A DNA stretch of 64,000 nt from Rhodocyclaceae bacterium (GCA_016718525.1 JADKDD010000002.1:62001-126000), one strand, 5' to 3'; shown: positions 35,871 through 45,973, counted from the stretch's first letter. Numbers and translations are program-made. The notes: a model not told the origin generated them from the letters alone.

Positions 35871-38387
35871 ATGTTAACAGGCGTTATACAAGGTCAGACG
35901 TGGGTCAGGCACCTATTTTTCGGATTTTTGACTGCGATTGCCCTCAATTCGCCGATAGTGTTGGGACAAGATGCATCAGCGCAATCCGCCTTGAGTACCC
36001 GCGACCAGGGCAGCAATACGGGAATTGATGGACTTCCTCCTGTGCGCCCGGAAAGTGGCATGGATGGTAAACAAAGTGGGCAGGTAAACGCACCGCGCCC
36101 GCCAATTTCGGGAAAAGCCAACCTGCGCAACGCGCCACCCAGCACACCGCAAGCGCCATCCAGTTTTCAAAAATTTATGGTGGAAGCGACCGGGAAGCTG
36201 TTGCCGCATTTTGGCGCCGAATTTTTCCTGAACGCTAACGTCTATGCCAGTCCTGGCGCACCAGTTTCCGGGGACTACACGCTAGGGCCCGGAGATGAGG
36301 TTTTTATCCGCATTACCGGAGCAGTAGACGTTGATCATCGTGCTGTGATCGAACGTGACGGCATGGCACATATTCCGCGGGTCGGATCAGTCTCGCTTGC
36401 TGGTGTTCGTGCCAGTTCTCTTGAGGATACGGTTCGTGTTGCGGTGTCGCGGGTTTTTCGCAACTTCAACCTGAGCGTTAGTCTCGGCCAGTTGCGTGGA
36501 ATTACGATTTACATAGTTGGCCAGGCACGAAGGCCAGGTACCTATTCCGTGCCCAGCACGTCAACCGCCATCAGCGCCATGTTTGAGAGCAGCGGGCCGA
36601 GCCTTAACGGGTCAATGCGCCGTGTTCAGGTAAAACGTAATGGGAAACTGCTTAAAGAAATTGATCTCTACGAATTTCTGGGCAAAGGCGACAAATCATC
36701 GGACGTACGGCTGATTGACGGGGATGTGATCGTCATGTTGCCAGCTTTTGGGTTCGTTGCACTCACGGGCACGCTTGAAAATCAGGCAATTTATGAACTA
36801 AAGGGCCAGGGAGACACGCTAGGGGGATTACTTGAAGTTGCTGGCGGCGTACCCGTACTGGCCGACCCGCGCCGGGCATTTTTGGAACGCATCAATCCAG
36901 TAGCAAACCTGCCCCGATCAGTTGAAGAGTTTCCTTTGGATGCGAAAGGTCTGACGAGAGAACTCCGCCCTGGTGATCTGCTCACCGTACTACCAATTGT
37001 TGCTGAGTTCTCCAACGCGGTTACTTTGCGCGGGAGCATCAATCAGGCTGTACGGGTTCCGTATCGTGAGGGTATGCGGGTCAGCGATATGATCCCGAGT
37101 CGGGATTTTTTGGTTACCAGAAATCAGTTACGCAAACAAAACAGCGCACTGATCGAACAAAGCTTTGAGGAAGAATTAGTTCAACGCAAGTCATTTCCCC
37201 GCGAACAAGCGCTGTTAGAAGTCGCAAAAACTGAAGTTATCCAAACTGAAATGGATGAACCGCTTGACCTTGGTCGAGCATCGAAGGCTGAGGATAACCG
37301 AACGGCCAAATCGGGTGACGATCGATCAATAAAGTCTGACGAAAAACGGGCGGTCAAAAATGCCGTGGTTCGCAAATCGTTCGTCGAGTCAATTGGAAAC
37401 ACTTACGAGGATATCAATTGGGAATACGCGGTCGTCGAACGGATAAACCGTAAGAATCTGACTTCGTCATTAATTCCATTCAATCTCGGCAAAGTGCTTT
37501 CCGACCCGACGAGCAGTGAAAACATCACACTGCAGCCAGGGGATACGATTAGCGTTTTTTCGGCATCGGATGTTCGTATTCCGGTCAGCAAGCGCCGCGT
37601 CGTCGTCCGAGTCGAAGGTGAAGTCCGGCGCCCGGGCGTGTATTCGGTGGAAGCAGGTGAAACACTTATCAATATTATCGAAAAGGCGGGCGGACCTACC
37701 TCGGATGCCTACCTGTTCGGCTCCGAGTTCTACCGGGAATCGGTCAGAAAGTCTCAACAAGACAATCTCGACAAGTTCGTACGCCGGCTTGAGCAACAGT
37801 CGCTGTCAGACTCTGCTCGTCTGAGTTCAAACACGACTACGGAAGCTGCCGCGACATTGCAGGCGCGACTGCTGGCTGAGGCTGAATCACGCAAGGCACT
37901 GATTCAGCGACTTCGGGAACTCAAATCCAGTGGACGCCTGTCGCTGGGTTTGCCTTATACCGATGCGAGCCTCGGTCAGCTCCCGGGTTTCAGGCTTGAG
38001 AACAATGATCATTTGATCATCCCTCCTCGTCCGGACTTCGTTCAGGTATTTGGTTCGGTCAACACTGAAAGTGCGCTCTTGTGGCGGCCCAGCAAATCTA
38101 CCAGCGATTACCTGACGTTATCCGGCATGACCCGTGACACCGATCAAGATGGTGTATTCATCATGCGAGCTGATGGGACAGTGGTTACCAGCGACGGCAG
38201 TTGGTTCTCGTCCATTAGTGGCAAGGAAATTCTCCCTGGCGACATTATTGTGGCGCCGGAAAAAACCGACAAAGAGTCTGGTTGGACCTCGTTTGTGCGC
38301 AACGCGAAAGATATCACCCAGATTTTCTACAACCTTGGTCTTGGCGCTGCAGCAATCGTGACCTTGCGCAACAGCAACAACAACTAG
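35871..38387 (+). CDS. SLBB-domain polysaccharide export protein
   Basis: An 838-residue envelope protein. An N-terminal signal segment (LFFGFLTAIALNSPIVLGQDA) is followed by a Pro-rich linker, a Poly_export domain (about 134-210: YTLGPGDEVFIRITGAVDVD), then several SLBB/beta-grasp units (VGQARRPGTYSVPSTSTAIS near 217; LTGTLENQAIYELKGQGDTL near 300; LRGSINQAVRVPYREGM near 385; RVEGEVRRPGVYSVEAGETL near 580; another near 725). A charged, Lys/Asp-rich stretch lies around 455-500. No lipobox is seen, unlike Wza, which is also only about 380 residues. It most likely forms the periplasmic and outer-membrane part of the export channel, working with the co-polymerase encoded 16 bp downstream. Confidence 0.88.
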   Translation: MLTGVIQGQTWVRHLFFGFLTAIALNSPIVLGQDASAQSALSTRDQGSNTGIDGLPPVRPESGMDGKQSGQVNAPRPPISGKANLRNAPPSTPQAPSSFQKFMVEATGKLLPHFGAEFFLNANVYASPGAPVSGDYTLGPGDEVFIRITGAVDVDHRAVIERDGMAHIPRVGSVSLAGVRASSLEDTVRVAVSRVFRNFNLSVSLGQLRGITIYIVGQARRPGTYSVPSTSTAISAMFESSGPSLNGSMRRVQVKRNGKLLKEIDLYEFLGKGDKSSDVRLIDGDVIVMLPAFGFVALTGTLENQAIYELKGQGDTLGGLLEVAGGVPVLADPRRAFLERINPVANLPRSVEEFPLDAKGLTRELRPGDLLTVLPIVAEFSNAVTLRGSINQAVRVPYREGMRVSDMIPSRDFLVTRNQLRKQNSALIEQSFEEELVQRKSFPREQALLEVAKTEVIQTEMDEPLDLGRASKAEDNRTAKSGDDRSIKSDEKRAVKNAVVRKSFVESIGNTYEDINWEYAVVERINRKNLTSSLIPFNLGKVLSDPTSSENITLQPGDTISVFSASDVRIPVSKRRVVVRVEGEVRRPGVYSVEAGETLINIIEKAGGPTSDAYLFGSEFYRESVRKSQQDNLDKFVRRLEQQSLSDSARLSSNTTTEAAATLQARLLAEAESRKALIQRLRELKSSGRLSLGLPYTDASLGQLPGFRLENNDHLIIPPRPDFVQVFGSVNTESALLWRPSKSTSDYLTLSGMTRDTDQDGVFIMRADGTVVTSDGSWFSSISGKEILPGDIIVAPEKTDKESGWTSFVRNAKDITQIFYNLGLGAAAIVTLRNSNNN

Positions 38388-38403
38388 GTCCAAGAGAAAG
38401 CGT

Positions 38404-39588
38404 ATGAGCGAAGAGATTCAGCCCGGTGGGGCGACAATCGATGATGACTCAGAGTTGTCGTTGCTTGATCTATTGTTAGTCGTGGCAAAACACAAGAGAC
38501 TGGTGTTCCGTTTTACCGCGGTGGCAGCAGTTGGTGCAATTGTGATTAGCCTCCTATTGCCAAACATCTATACCGGCACAACGAAAATCTTGCCGCCCCA
38601 ACAGAGCAGTTCAGCAGCTGCCGCCATGCTTTCAGCTAGCCTCGCTGGAGGCGCTGGAGGTCTCAGTGGCATCAAGAATCCCGCAGACACGTATATCGGG
38701 ATGCTCAAAAGTCGAACCGTTGCTGACAACTTGATTCAACGCTTCAATTTAGCCGGTGTATATGGCTCAGAATACCAAAGCACTACTAGGAAAACACTTG
38801 CGTCGGTAACGTCAATCACCTCCGGCAAAGACGGCATACTGACGATTGAGGTGGACGACAAGGAGCCACAGCGGGCGGCTGATTTGGCCAACGCTTATGT
38901 CGAGGAATTGCTGAAATTGACGACGGTTCTGGCAATCACGGATGCCGCACAACGTCGACTGTTTTACGAGCGTCAGTTGGAACAAGCTAGGGAAAAACTC
39001 AGGCTTGCGGAAAACGCGGCCAAGCAAGCGATTGATCGCGGGGGCCTGTCAAACGTTGAAGCACAGGGCCGAGCTGCGCTGGAGTTAATTGCACGCTTTC
39101 GCGGGCAAATTGCCGTGAAAGAAGTCCAGATCAGTTCCATGAAACAGTTCGCTGCAGCACAAAATCCAAACCTTAAAATGGCCGAACAAGAGCTTGCGGC
39201 GATGAAGCAGGAACTCGCCAAGATTGATGGCAGCCATACAGGTGCCGATGGCGAGGGTTCCGACAATGAAGGCTTTTCCAGTTTAAGACTTGTGCGTAAC
39301 GTCAAATACAGCGAGGCTGTCTTCGAGGCATTGGCTAAGCAGTACGAGCTGGCAAAACTTGACGAAGCCAAAGAATCTTCGGTCGTCCAGGTGATGGATG
39401 TTGCCGTCGTGCCGGATAGAAAATCCAAACCTAAACGCTCAATCATTGTCATCTTGGCGACAATCGCCGGATTTTTGTTAGGGTTAGTTGCGGTCTTTGT
39501 GAGAGAAGCGATTGATCGATCCAAAAGCGAGCCAGAGCAGGCTGCGCGGCTGCATAAATTGCGCGAATATCTGTTGCCTAAAAAGTAG
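38404..39588 (+). CDS. Wzz/PCP-type chain-length determinant, no kinase domain
   Basis: A 394-residue polysaccharide co-polymerase: Wzz domain at the N-terminus (LSLLDLLLVVAKHKRLVFRF, first membrane helix about 37-55), a periplasmic part with long coiled coil (about 185-275), and a second membrane helix near the C-terminus (IIVILATIAGFLLGLVAVFV) preceded by the Pro-rich PDRKSKPKRS. The C-terminus stops about 30 residues after the helix, so the tyrosine kinase domain of Wzc is absent; no separate kinase or phosphatase gene is in the window. It should control polymer length with the Wzy-like protein. Confidence 0.88.
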   Translation: MSEEIQPGGATIDDDSELSLLDLLLVVAKHKRLVFRFTAVAAVGAIVISLLLPNIYTGTTKILPPQQSSSAAAAMLSASLAGGAGGLSGIKNPADTYIGMLKSRTVADNLIQRFNLAGVYGSEYQSTTRKTLASVTSITSGKDGILTIEVDDKEPQRAADLANAYVEELLKLTTVLAITDAAQRRLFYERQLEQAREKLRLAENAAKQAIDRGGLSNVEAQGRAALELIARFRGQIAVKEVQISSMKQFAAAQNPNLKMAEQELAAMKQELAKIDGSHTGADGEGSDNEGFSSLRLVRNVKYSEAVFEALAKQYELAKLDEAKESSVVQVMDVAVVPDRKSKPKRSIIVILATIAGFLLGLVAVFVREAIDRSKSEPEQAARLHKLREYLLPKK

Positions 39589-39667
39589 TCTCGTCGACTT
39601 TAGTTTGTTGACTTTTACAGCGCTCTGGCGTCGTTCATACGTATTACCTTAAAGCCGACGTTAGGCA

Positions 39668-40264
39668 TCAGAGCGCAGCAGAGTTTTTGGCCAAGTAATC
39701 GGCCACCCCTGTCGTCGATTGCTCTATCCCCGGATCACCTTTTTGCCATCCCGCAGGGCACGCATCGCCAAACTCTTCGTTGAATTGCAAGGCGTCGATC
39801 AAGCGCAGCAAATCATCAACGTTGCGGCCGATTGAGCCATTGTTGACGCTTTGGTGCTGCACCACGCCGGCACGATCAATCAGGAAAGAACCACGCAATG
39901 CGGTACCGTCACTGTCCTCAACGCCATAGGCCTGACACAGCGTGTGCTTGATATCGGCCAACAACGGATAGCCCACTTGCCCGATGCCACCTTGATTCAC
40001 CGGCGTGGTTTTCCATGCCAAGTGAGTGAACTCAGAGTCAATGGAAACGCCAATCACCGAGGTATTCCGCTTTTCGAACTCCGCCAGGCGATGATCCAGT
40101 GCGATGAGCTCGGAGGGGCAGACAAAGGTGAAGTCCAGCGGGTAAAAAAACAGCAGGACGTAGCGCCCACGCAGTGACGACAAGCTCAAGGGCTTGAACT
40201 CATTGTCGCCATAAACGGCAGTCAAGGTGAAGTCCGGGGCGGGCTTGCCAACGAGTACAGTCAC
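39668..40264 (-). CDS. 2-Cys peroxiredoxin (AhpC/Prx1 type)
   Basis: Thiol peroxidase of 198 residues that reduces hydrogen peroxide and alkyl hydroperoxides. The peroxidatic cysteine is Cys49 in PLDFTFVCPSE, the resolving cysteine Cys169 in GDACPAGW, and the FLIDRAGVVQH segment is typical. A longer frame reaches 40627, but the family start corresponds to the GTG at 40264, which has aaggga at a good distance. It lies 13 bp downstream of prlC. Confidence 0.92.
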   Translation of the reverse strand: MTVLVGKPAPDFTLTAVYGDNEFKPLSLSSLRGRYVLLFFYPLDFTFVCPSELIALDHRLAEFEKRNTSVIGVSIDSEFTHLAWKTTPVNQGGIGQVGYPLLADIKHTLCQAYGVEDSDGTALRGSFLIDRAGVVQHQSVNNGSIGRNVDDLLRLIDALQFNEEFGDACPAGWQKGDPGIEQSTTGVADYLAKNSAAL

Positions 40265-40277
40265 AGTGCTACTCCCT

Positions 40278-42386
40278 TCAAAGTTGGGCGGCGACGGCGG
40301 GCTCGGCCATACCGCTATGGCGTAATAGTGCATCCGGCGACGGTACCCGACCACGAAACGCGGTGAATGATTCCAGTGCAGGGCGCGATCCGCCAACCGA
40401 CAAGATCTCGCGCAGAAAGCGCTCGCCGGTGGCTGCATCGAGAGCGCTACCGTACTTTGCTCTGGCATCTTCAAACGCCGAATACGCGTCGGCAGAAAGT
40501 ACCTCCGCCCACTGATAGCTGTAATAGCCGGCGGCATAACCACCGGCGAAAATGTGCGCAAATGAATTGGGAAAACGATTCCACTCCGGTGGTATGAGCA
40601 CGGCAAACTGACGCCGAAGCTCACCAAGGATTTTTAACGGCGTTGGCGCTCCGCGAAGCGGACTTCCCGCCATGCAGAGCACGTCGGCGCCAACTGGTGT
40701 ACTGTGAATCGCCAAGTCGAACAGACCGAATTCGATTTGACGCAGGATGTGTAAACCACTCTGGAAATTTTTTGCGGCGAGCATCTTGTCGAACAGCTCG
40801 CGTGGCAAGGATTCGCCCGTATCAACGTGACGGGTCATACCCTGCAAAACATCCCATTCCCAGCAGAAATTTTCCATAAACTGACTCGGCAGCTCGACCG
40901 CGTCCCATTCGACACCATGAATTCCAGCGACTGACAGGTCGTCGATTCCGGTCAGCAGATGGTGCAGGCCATGACCGCATTCGTGAAACAGGGTGATGAC
41001 TTCATCATGGGTAAAAGTGGCTTCCTTGTTTCCGAGTGGGGCCGAAAAGTTGCAGGTCAGGTAGGCCACTGGCGTCTGAATCCGCCCTGCGATTGCCCTT
41101 CGGCCGCGGGCATCGTCCATCCAGGCGCCACCTCTTTTGGTTTCACGGGCATACAGGTCAAGATAAAACTGCCCAATCAGCTGTCCCTCGCGCTCGATCC
41201 GATAGAAGCGCACATCGGGGTTCCATACTGGCGCTTGATCAGCTTTGACGTTGACCGCGAACAAGGACTGAATCACATGGAACAGCCCTTGCAGCACCTT
41301 GGATTCAGGGAAGTACTGCTTCACCAAATCGTCCGAAAAGTTATAACGGGCTTGTTTGAGCCTTTCTGCTGCCCATGAGAGATCCCATGCGTCGAGTTTT
41401 TCCAGACCCAACTCACTGCGGGCAAAATCGCTAAGCTCGGCCAGATCACGCTCGGCAAAGGGGCGGGCCTTGACGGCCATCTGGCGCAGAAATTGATCAA
41501 CCTCTTGTGGGCTCTCGGCCATTTTCGGCGCGACAGAAACTTCGGCGTAGTTGGCGTAGCCCAACATTTTTGCTTCCTCGTCACGCAAGGCGAGGATCTG
41601 TTCAATCAACGGCGTGTTATCCCATTCGGCCGGACCGAATTCAGAGGCACGCGTAACGTACGCGCGATACATACGGGCACGCAGCGGCTGATGGTTGCCG
41701 TATTGCATCAGCGGCACGTATGACGGCGCCTGCAAAGTGAATTTCCATTTGCCCTGACGCTCGGTACTGGCCACACTTTCGGCAGCCTGCTTGGCGGCGC
41801 CAATCACATCCTCGGGCAGGCCGTCGAGCTCCGCTTCATCGCTGACCCATTCGGCATGGGCGTTGGTGGCATCAAGCAGGTTCTCGGAAAACTTGGCGGC
41901 CAGTGCTGAGAGCTGCTCCTGAATTTCCTTAAAGCGCGGCTTCTGCGCTTCGGTCAGCTCGGCACCGCTGAGGCGAAAATCACGCAGTTCATTTTCGATG
42001 ATGCGTTTTCTGACCGCGCTCAATTTGCCGAACTCGTCGCTGGCGGCCAAGGCTTTGTACTTGGCGAACAGCGCCAGATTCTGGCCGACTTCGGCATAGA
42101 AAGCGGATATTTCCAGCAACAGCTCGTTGTAGGCATCCCGCCAGGGTGCAATGTCGTTGACTGAGTGTAGATGACTGACCATACCCCAGGCGCGCGACAA
42201 ACGCTCGCCACAATCAATCATCGGTTGAACAAAGTCATCCCAAGTAACGGGAGTATCGCAGGCGATGACCTGCGCGACCAGCGCACGATATCCCGCCAAC
42301 AACTCACGAATAGCCGGCGCCACGTGATCCGGTGTCACCTCGTCGAAGCGCGGCAGGCTGGAAAAATCTAGTAAGGGATTGGTCAT
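40278..42386 (-). CDS. prlC: Oligopeptidase A (M3 family metallopeptidase)
   Basis: Cytoplasmic zinc oligopeptidase of 702 residues that degrades short peptides, including signal-peptide fragments. The zinc motif HECGH is at residues 468-472 in LFHECGHGLHHLLTG, followed by the third ligand region VELPSQFMENFCWEWDVL. Cysteine replaces the phenylalanine or leucine usual in HExGH of E. coli OpdA. Length fits (E. coli 680). The N-terminal NPLLDFSSLPRFDEVTPDHV is typical. Confidence 0.93.
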   Translation of the reverse strand: MTNPLLDFSSLPRFDEVTPDHVAPAIRELLAGYRALVAQVIACDTPVTWDDFVQPMIDCGERLSRAWGMVSHLHSVNDIAPWRDAYNELLLEISAFYAEVGQNLALFAKYKALAASDEFGKLSAVRKRIIENELRDFRLSGAELTEAQKPRFKEIQEQLSALAAKFSENLLDATNAHAEWVSDEAELDGLPEDVIGAAKQAAESVASTERQGKWKFTLQAPSYVPLMQYGNHQPLRARMYRAYVTRASEFGPAEWDNTPLIEQILALRDEEAKMLGYANYAEVSVAPKMAESPQEVDQFLRQMAVKARPFAERDLAELSDFARSELGLEKLDAWDLSWAAERLKQARYNFSDDLVKQYFPESKVLQGLFHVIQSLFAVNVKADQAPVWNPDVRFYRIEREGQLIGQFYLDLYARETKRGGAWMDDARGRRAIAGRIQTPVAYLTCNFSAPLGNKEATFTHDEVITLFHECGHGLHHLLTGIDDLSVAGIHGVEWDAVELPSQFMENFCWEWDVLQGMTRHVDTGESLPRELFDKMLAAKNFQSGLHILRQIEFGLFDLAIHSTPVGADVLCMAGSPLRGAPTPLKILGELRRQFAVLIPPEWNRFPNSFAHIFAGGYAAGYYSYQWAEVLSADAYSAFEDARAKYGSALDAATGERFLREILSVGGSRPALESFTAFRGRVPSPDALLRHSGMAEPAVAAQL

Positions 42387-42436
42387 GGATTCGGACAGGA
42401 GGAAAAATCGTTGCTTGAATTGGTCGGCGATTCGTC

Positions 42437-42459
42437 AGTTGGTGCTGGCGAGACGCCGT
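42437..42459 (+). repeat. Intergenic copy of the 23-nt repeat, with related 14-nt copy near pgk
   Basis: Between purC and prlC, the 23-nt sequence also found at 10810-10832 in pseI. The preceding gtcagttggtgctg portion also occurs at 47279-47292, between gap and pgk. The same intergenic region holds a local direct repeat of cgccgtggccgg (about 42454 and 42492). It may be part of a short dispersed intergenic element. Confidence 0.6.
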
Positions 42460-42516
42460 GGCCGGTAGGCCGGAAATGCCCCGAAGAGGGTACGCCGTGG
42501 CCGGCAACCACCAAAT

Positions 42517-43416
42517 TCAGATATCGCAAGCGCCGGTCAATTTGCTCATCGCCTCGCGATACTTTTCAGACGTTTTGGCAATGATTTCTGTTGGCAGTCG
42601 GGGCGCCGGCGGTTGTTTGTTCCAGTTCAAGGTCTCGAGATAGTCGCGGACGATTTGTTTGTCGAACGACGGAGGACTGGTCCCGACCTGATAGGACTCC
42701 GCCGGCCAGAACCGCGAGGAGTCAGGTGTCAGTACCTCGTCAATCAAGTACAAGCGGCCGCTGGCATCTTGACCGAACTCGAACTTGGTATCAGCGATCA
42801 GAATGCCGCGAACACGGGCAAACGCCGCAGCTTCACGGTATAGCCGCAAGGTCGCATCACGGACCTGTTTGGCAAGATCACTACCAATTAGCTTTTCCAC
42901 GGCGGCATAGCTGATGTTCTCGTCGTGCTCACCTAAATCTGCTTTGGTCGCGGGAGTAAAAATTGGTTCCGGCAAGGCTTGAGCAAGTTGCAAACCCGCA
43001 GGCAAGCTAATCCCGCAGACGGCACCGCTCGTCTGATAGTCCTTCCAACCCGAGCCAATCAGATAGCCACGCGCCACCGCCTCAATCGGCAAGGGTTTCA
43101 AACGCCTGACCACGATGGAGCGCCCCGCGACCTGGGCACGCTCTGCTTCGCCGGAGACAACGGATTCCGGATCAATACCGGTCAGTTGATTGGGAATGAC
43201 ATGCGCCAGCTTGCCAAACCAAAAGTTCGCTACGGCGGTCAGTACCGCGCCTTTGCCTGGCACCGGGTCGGCAAAGATGACGTCGAATGCTGACAACCGG
43301 TCGGTGGTAACGATCAAAAGATGTTGGTCGTCAACAGCGTAAATATCCCTGACTTTGCCACGGCCCAACAACGGCAGGCTGGCAATCGACGACTCAAATA
43401 TGGTGGGGTAATTCAT
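42517..43416 (-). CDS. purC: Phosphoribosylaminoimidazole-succinocarboxamide synthase
   Basis: Purine pathway enzyme joining CAIR and aspartate (SAICAR synthetase). The 299-residue product starts ESSIASLPLLGRGKVRDIYA and has VTTDRLSAFDVIFADPVPGKG, VARGYLIGSGWKDYQ, DTKFEFGQD and DEVLTPDSSRFW, all family signatures. It follows fba in the same direction with a 14-bp gap, an order common in betaproteobacteria. Confidence 0.95.
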   Translation of the reverse strand: MNYPTIFESSIASLPLLGRGKVRDIYAVDDQHLLIVTTDRLSAFDVIFADPVPGKGAVLTAVANFWFGKLAHVIPNQLTGIDPESVVSGEAERAQVAGRSIVVRRLKPLPIEAVARGYLIGSGWKDYQTSGAVCGISLPAGLQLAQALPEPIFTPATKADLGEHDENISYAAVEKLIGSDLAKQVRDATLRLYREAAAFARVRGILIADTKFEFGQDASGRLYLIDEVLTPDSSRFWPAESYQVGTSPPSFDKQIVRDYLETLNWNKQPPAPRLPTEIIAKTSEKYREAMSKLTGACDI

Positions 43417-43430
43417 TCGACAGTTTCGTG

Positions 43431-44495
43431 TTAGTTGATGATCGCGTTGAGTTCGCCCTTCTTGTACCGCTCTGCCATCCGCTCCATCGAGATGACCTTG
43501 ATCCTGGCAGCCTGCCCGGCACAGCCAAACGCTTCATAGCGCGCCTTGCAAATATCCTTCATCGCTTTGCGTGCCACTGCCAGGTATTTACGAGGATCGA
43601 ACTCCTTTGGGTTCTCGGCCATGTATTTGCGGATCGCGCCGGTTGATGCCATGCGCAGATCTGTGTCAATATTAATTTTGCGCACGCCGTGCTTAATCCC
43701 TTCGACAATCTCTTCTACCGGCACACCATAGGTTTCGCCCATTTTGCCGCCATGTTCGTTGATAATTTTCAGCCAGTCCTGTGGCACCGAAGACGATCCA
43801 TGCATGACCAAATGCGTGTTCGGGATGCGCTCGTGGATTTCCCTGATTCGGTCAATCCGCAGTACCGCGCCGGTAGGCGGGCGGGTGAACTTGTAGGCGC
43901 CGTGCGAGGTTCCAATGGCGATTGCCAAAGCATCGACGCCGGTCGCCTTTACAAAGTCGGCCGCTTCGTTCGCATCGGTGAGCAATTGATCGTGACTCAG
44001 CTTGCCTTCAGCGCCGTGCCCGTCCTCCTTTTCACCCATCCCGGTTTCGAGGGAACCCAGGCAGCCGAGTTCGCCTTCCACAGAAACACCAATGGCGTGG
44101 GCAATATCGACCACATGACGACTGACCTTAACGTTGTAGTCGAAACTTGCCGGCGTCTTGGCATCCTCCATTAGCGAGCCGTCCATCATTACGCTGGAGA
44201 AACCGGACCGCATCGACTGAATGCAAATCGATGGGCTGGCACCGTGATCCTGATGCATCACGATCGGAATATTCGGATGCGTCTCAATCGCTGCTTCGAT
44301 CAAGTGCCGCAGATACGGCTCTCCTGCATATTTGCGCGCACCGGCCGAGCCCTGCATGATGACCGGGCTGCCGGTCTCTTCGGCAGCTTCCATGATGGCC
44401 TGAATCTGCTCCAGATTATTGACGTTGAAAGCCGGCAGACCGTAGCCGTTCTCGGCGGCGTGATCGAGTAGTTGGCGCATCGAGACGAGTGGCAT
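43431..44495 (-). CDS. fba: Class II fructose-bisphosphate aldolase
   Basis: Zinc-dependent aldolase of 354 residues for glycolysis/gluconeogenesis and, if present, the Calvin cycle (CbbA-type). Visible are LLDHAAENGYGLPAFNVNN, the metal-binding HQDHGAS (about residues 80-86), MMDGSLMEDAKTP, GTSHGAYKFTRPPTG and the second histidine region LVMHGSSSVP. It lies 32 bp downstream of pyk. Confidence 0.94.
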   Translation of the reverse strand: MPLVSMRQLLDHAAENGYGLPAFNVNNLEQIQAIMEAAEETGSPVIMQGSAGARKYAGEPYLRHLIEAAIETHPNIPIVMHQDHGASPSICIQSMRSGFSSVMMDGSLMEDAKTPASFDYNVKVSRHVVDIAHAIGVSVEGELGCLGSLETGMGEKEDGHGAEGKLSHDQLLTDANEAADFVKATGVDALAIAIGTSHGAYKFTRPPTGAVLRIDRIREIHERIPNTHLVMHGSSSVPQDWLKIINEHGGKMGETYGVPVEEIVEGIKHGVRKINIDTDLRMASTGAIRKYMAENPKEFDPRKYLAVARKAMKDICKARYEAFGCAGQAARIKVISMERMAERYKKGELNAIIN

Positions 44496-44527
44496 GACTA
44501 TTTCCTTTCAGGTGCAATTGTTAAATA

Positions 44528-45973
44528 TCAGGTTTTGGAGGCGAGGCGACGATACTCGCCGACGCGAACCAGTTTCATGGTATTGGTTCCGCCGGCTCCG
44601 CCGATGGAATCTCCGACGGTGAGGACAATCAGGTCGCCGACTTCAACCGCGCCTGCCGCGATCAGTGTTTCCTCGGCGTGCCACAACATCGCGTCACGAT
44701 CATCGTCTATGTATTCGGTAAGCAGTGGAAATACGTCACGAAAAATACTGACGCGATAACGGGTGCGGGTGCGCGGCGTCAAAGCGTAGATTGGCACGCC
44801 CGAATTCAGGCGACTCATCCACAATGTGGTTGAACCGGACTCTGTCAGTGCGGCAATGGCCTTTACCTTCAAATGGAAGGCAGTAAAAATCGCCGCCATG
44901 GCGACCGACTGGTCAATGCGGGTGAACACCTGATCCAGAAAGTAGGCGTCGAGTTTCACCTCCTGAGACTTTTCAGCGGCGACACAGACGCGCACCATCG
45001 CCTCAACAGCTTGCACAGGGTACTGACCGGAGGCGGTTTCCGCGGATAACATCACCGCATCGGTACCATCGAGCACTGCATTGGCGACGTCCGACACTTC
45101 GGCACGGGTAGGAACCGGGCTTGAGATCATCGACTCCATCATCTGGGTCGCGGTGATGGCGAAGCGATTGTGTTCGCGCGCCATTCGAATCATTTTCTTT
45201 TGCAACGCCGGCACCGCCGCATCACCAACTTCGACTGCCAGATCCCCACGCGCCACCATAATGCCGTCGGTAGCATGCAAAATGTCTTCCAGATTGGCGA
45301 CAGCTTCAACCCGCTCAATTTTGGCGATGACCAACGCATCCGAACCCGCTTCGTGTAGCAGTGCTCGCGCCTGGCGCATGTCGGCACCGTTTTTCGGAAA
45401 CGACACAGCGACGAAATCCACCTTCAACATTGCCGCAGTCTTGATATCTGCCATATCTTTCGCCGTCAATGCCGGGGCTGAAAGACCACCACCCTGTTTG
45501 TTGATGCCTTTGTTGTTGGACAACTCTCCGTCATGACGATTGCGACAGAAAATCTCGCTGCCCACAACTTGCTCAATGTCAAACACCGTGCGGCCGTCAT
45601 CGAGCAACAACACGTCGCCGGCAACAACATCGTCGATCAGTTCAGGATAATCAAGGCCAACGCGACCTGCATCACCAAGCTTGCAGGCAGCATCCAGAAT
45701 GAAAGCCTGCCCGGCTTTGATGCTCACAGGCCCGGAGGCAAATTTCCCGATGCGAATTTTCGGCCCCTGCAAATCGGCCATGACGCCAACGGTACGTCCG
45801 GTTACCTTCGCTGCAGCCCTCAGAATATCGACGCGCTGCTTGTGATCCTCAGGTTTACCATGCGAAAAATTGATCCGCACCACATCGACGCCTGCAGCAA
45901 CCAACTCAGTCAGCCGCTCTATGCTGCTTGAGGCCGGCCCGAGTGTTGCGACTATTTTGGTTGAGCGTTGCAT
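44528..45973 (-). CDS. pyk: Pyruvate kinase
   Basis: Last step of glycolysis, 481 residues. Starts QRSTKIVATLGPASSS, with RINFSHGKPEDHKQRV, GVMADLQGPKIRIGKF, the active-site VIAKIERVEAV and MVARGDLAVEVG, and ITATQMMESM. A longer frame reaches 46015, but MQRSTKIVATLGP is the conserved start. A 71-bp gap separates it from pgk. Confidence 0.95.
   Translation of the reverse strand: MQRSTKIVATLGPASSSIERLTELVAAGVDVVRINFSHGKPEDHKQRVDILRAAAKVTGRTVGVMADLQGPKIRIGKFASGPVSIKAGQAFILDAACKLGDAGRVGLDYPELIDDVVAGDVLLLDDGRTVFDIEQVVGSEIFCRNRHDGELSNNKGINKQGGGLSAPALTAKDMADIKTAAMLKVDFVAVSFPKNGADMRQARALLHEAGSDALVIAKIERVEAVANLEDILHATDGIMVARGDLAVEVGDAAVPALQKKMIRMAREHNRFAITATQMMESMISSPVPTRAEVSDVANAVLDGTDAVMLSAETASGQYPVQAVEAMVRVCVAAEKSQEVKLDAYFLDQVFTRIDQSVAMAAIFTAFHLKVKAIAALTESGSTTLWMSRLNSGVPIYALTPRTRTRYRVSIFRDVFPLLTEYIDDDRDAMLWHAEETLIAAGAVEVGDLIVLTVGDSIGGAGGTNTMKLVRVGEYRRLASKT

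Noticed and set aside
39621..39677. Inverted pair gcgctctg / cagagcgc after the Wzz gene as a terminator
   Set aside because: The arms are short and far apart, and the second lies at the end of the peroxiredoxin coding sequence, without a T-run.
40265..40627. Longer start for the peroxiredoxin
   Set aside because: The extra 121 residues lie inside prlC; the peroxiredoxin family begins at the GTG with a good ribosome binding site at 40264.
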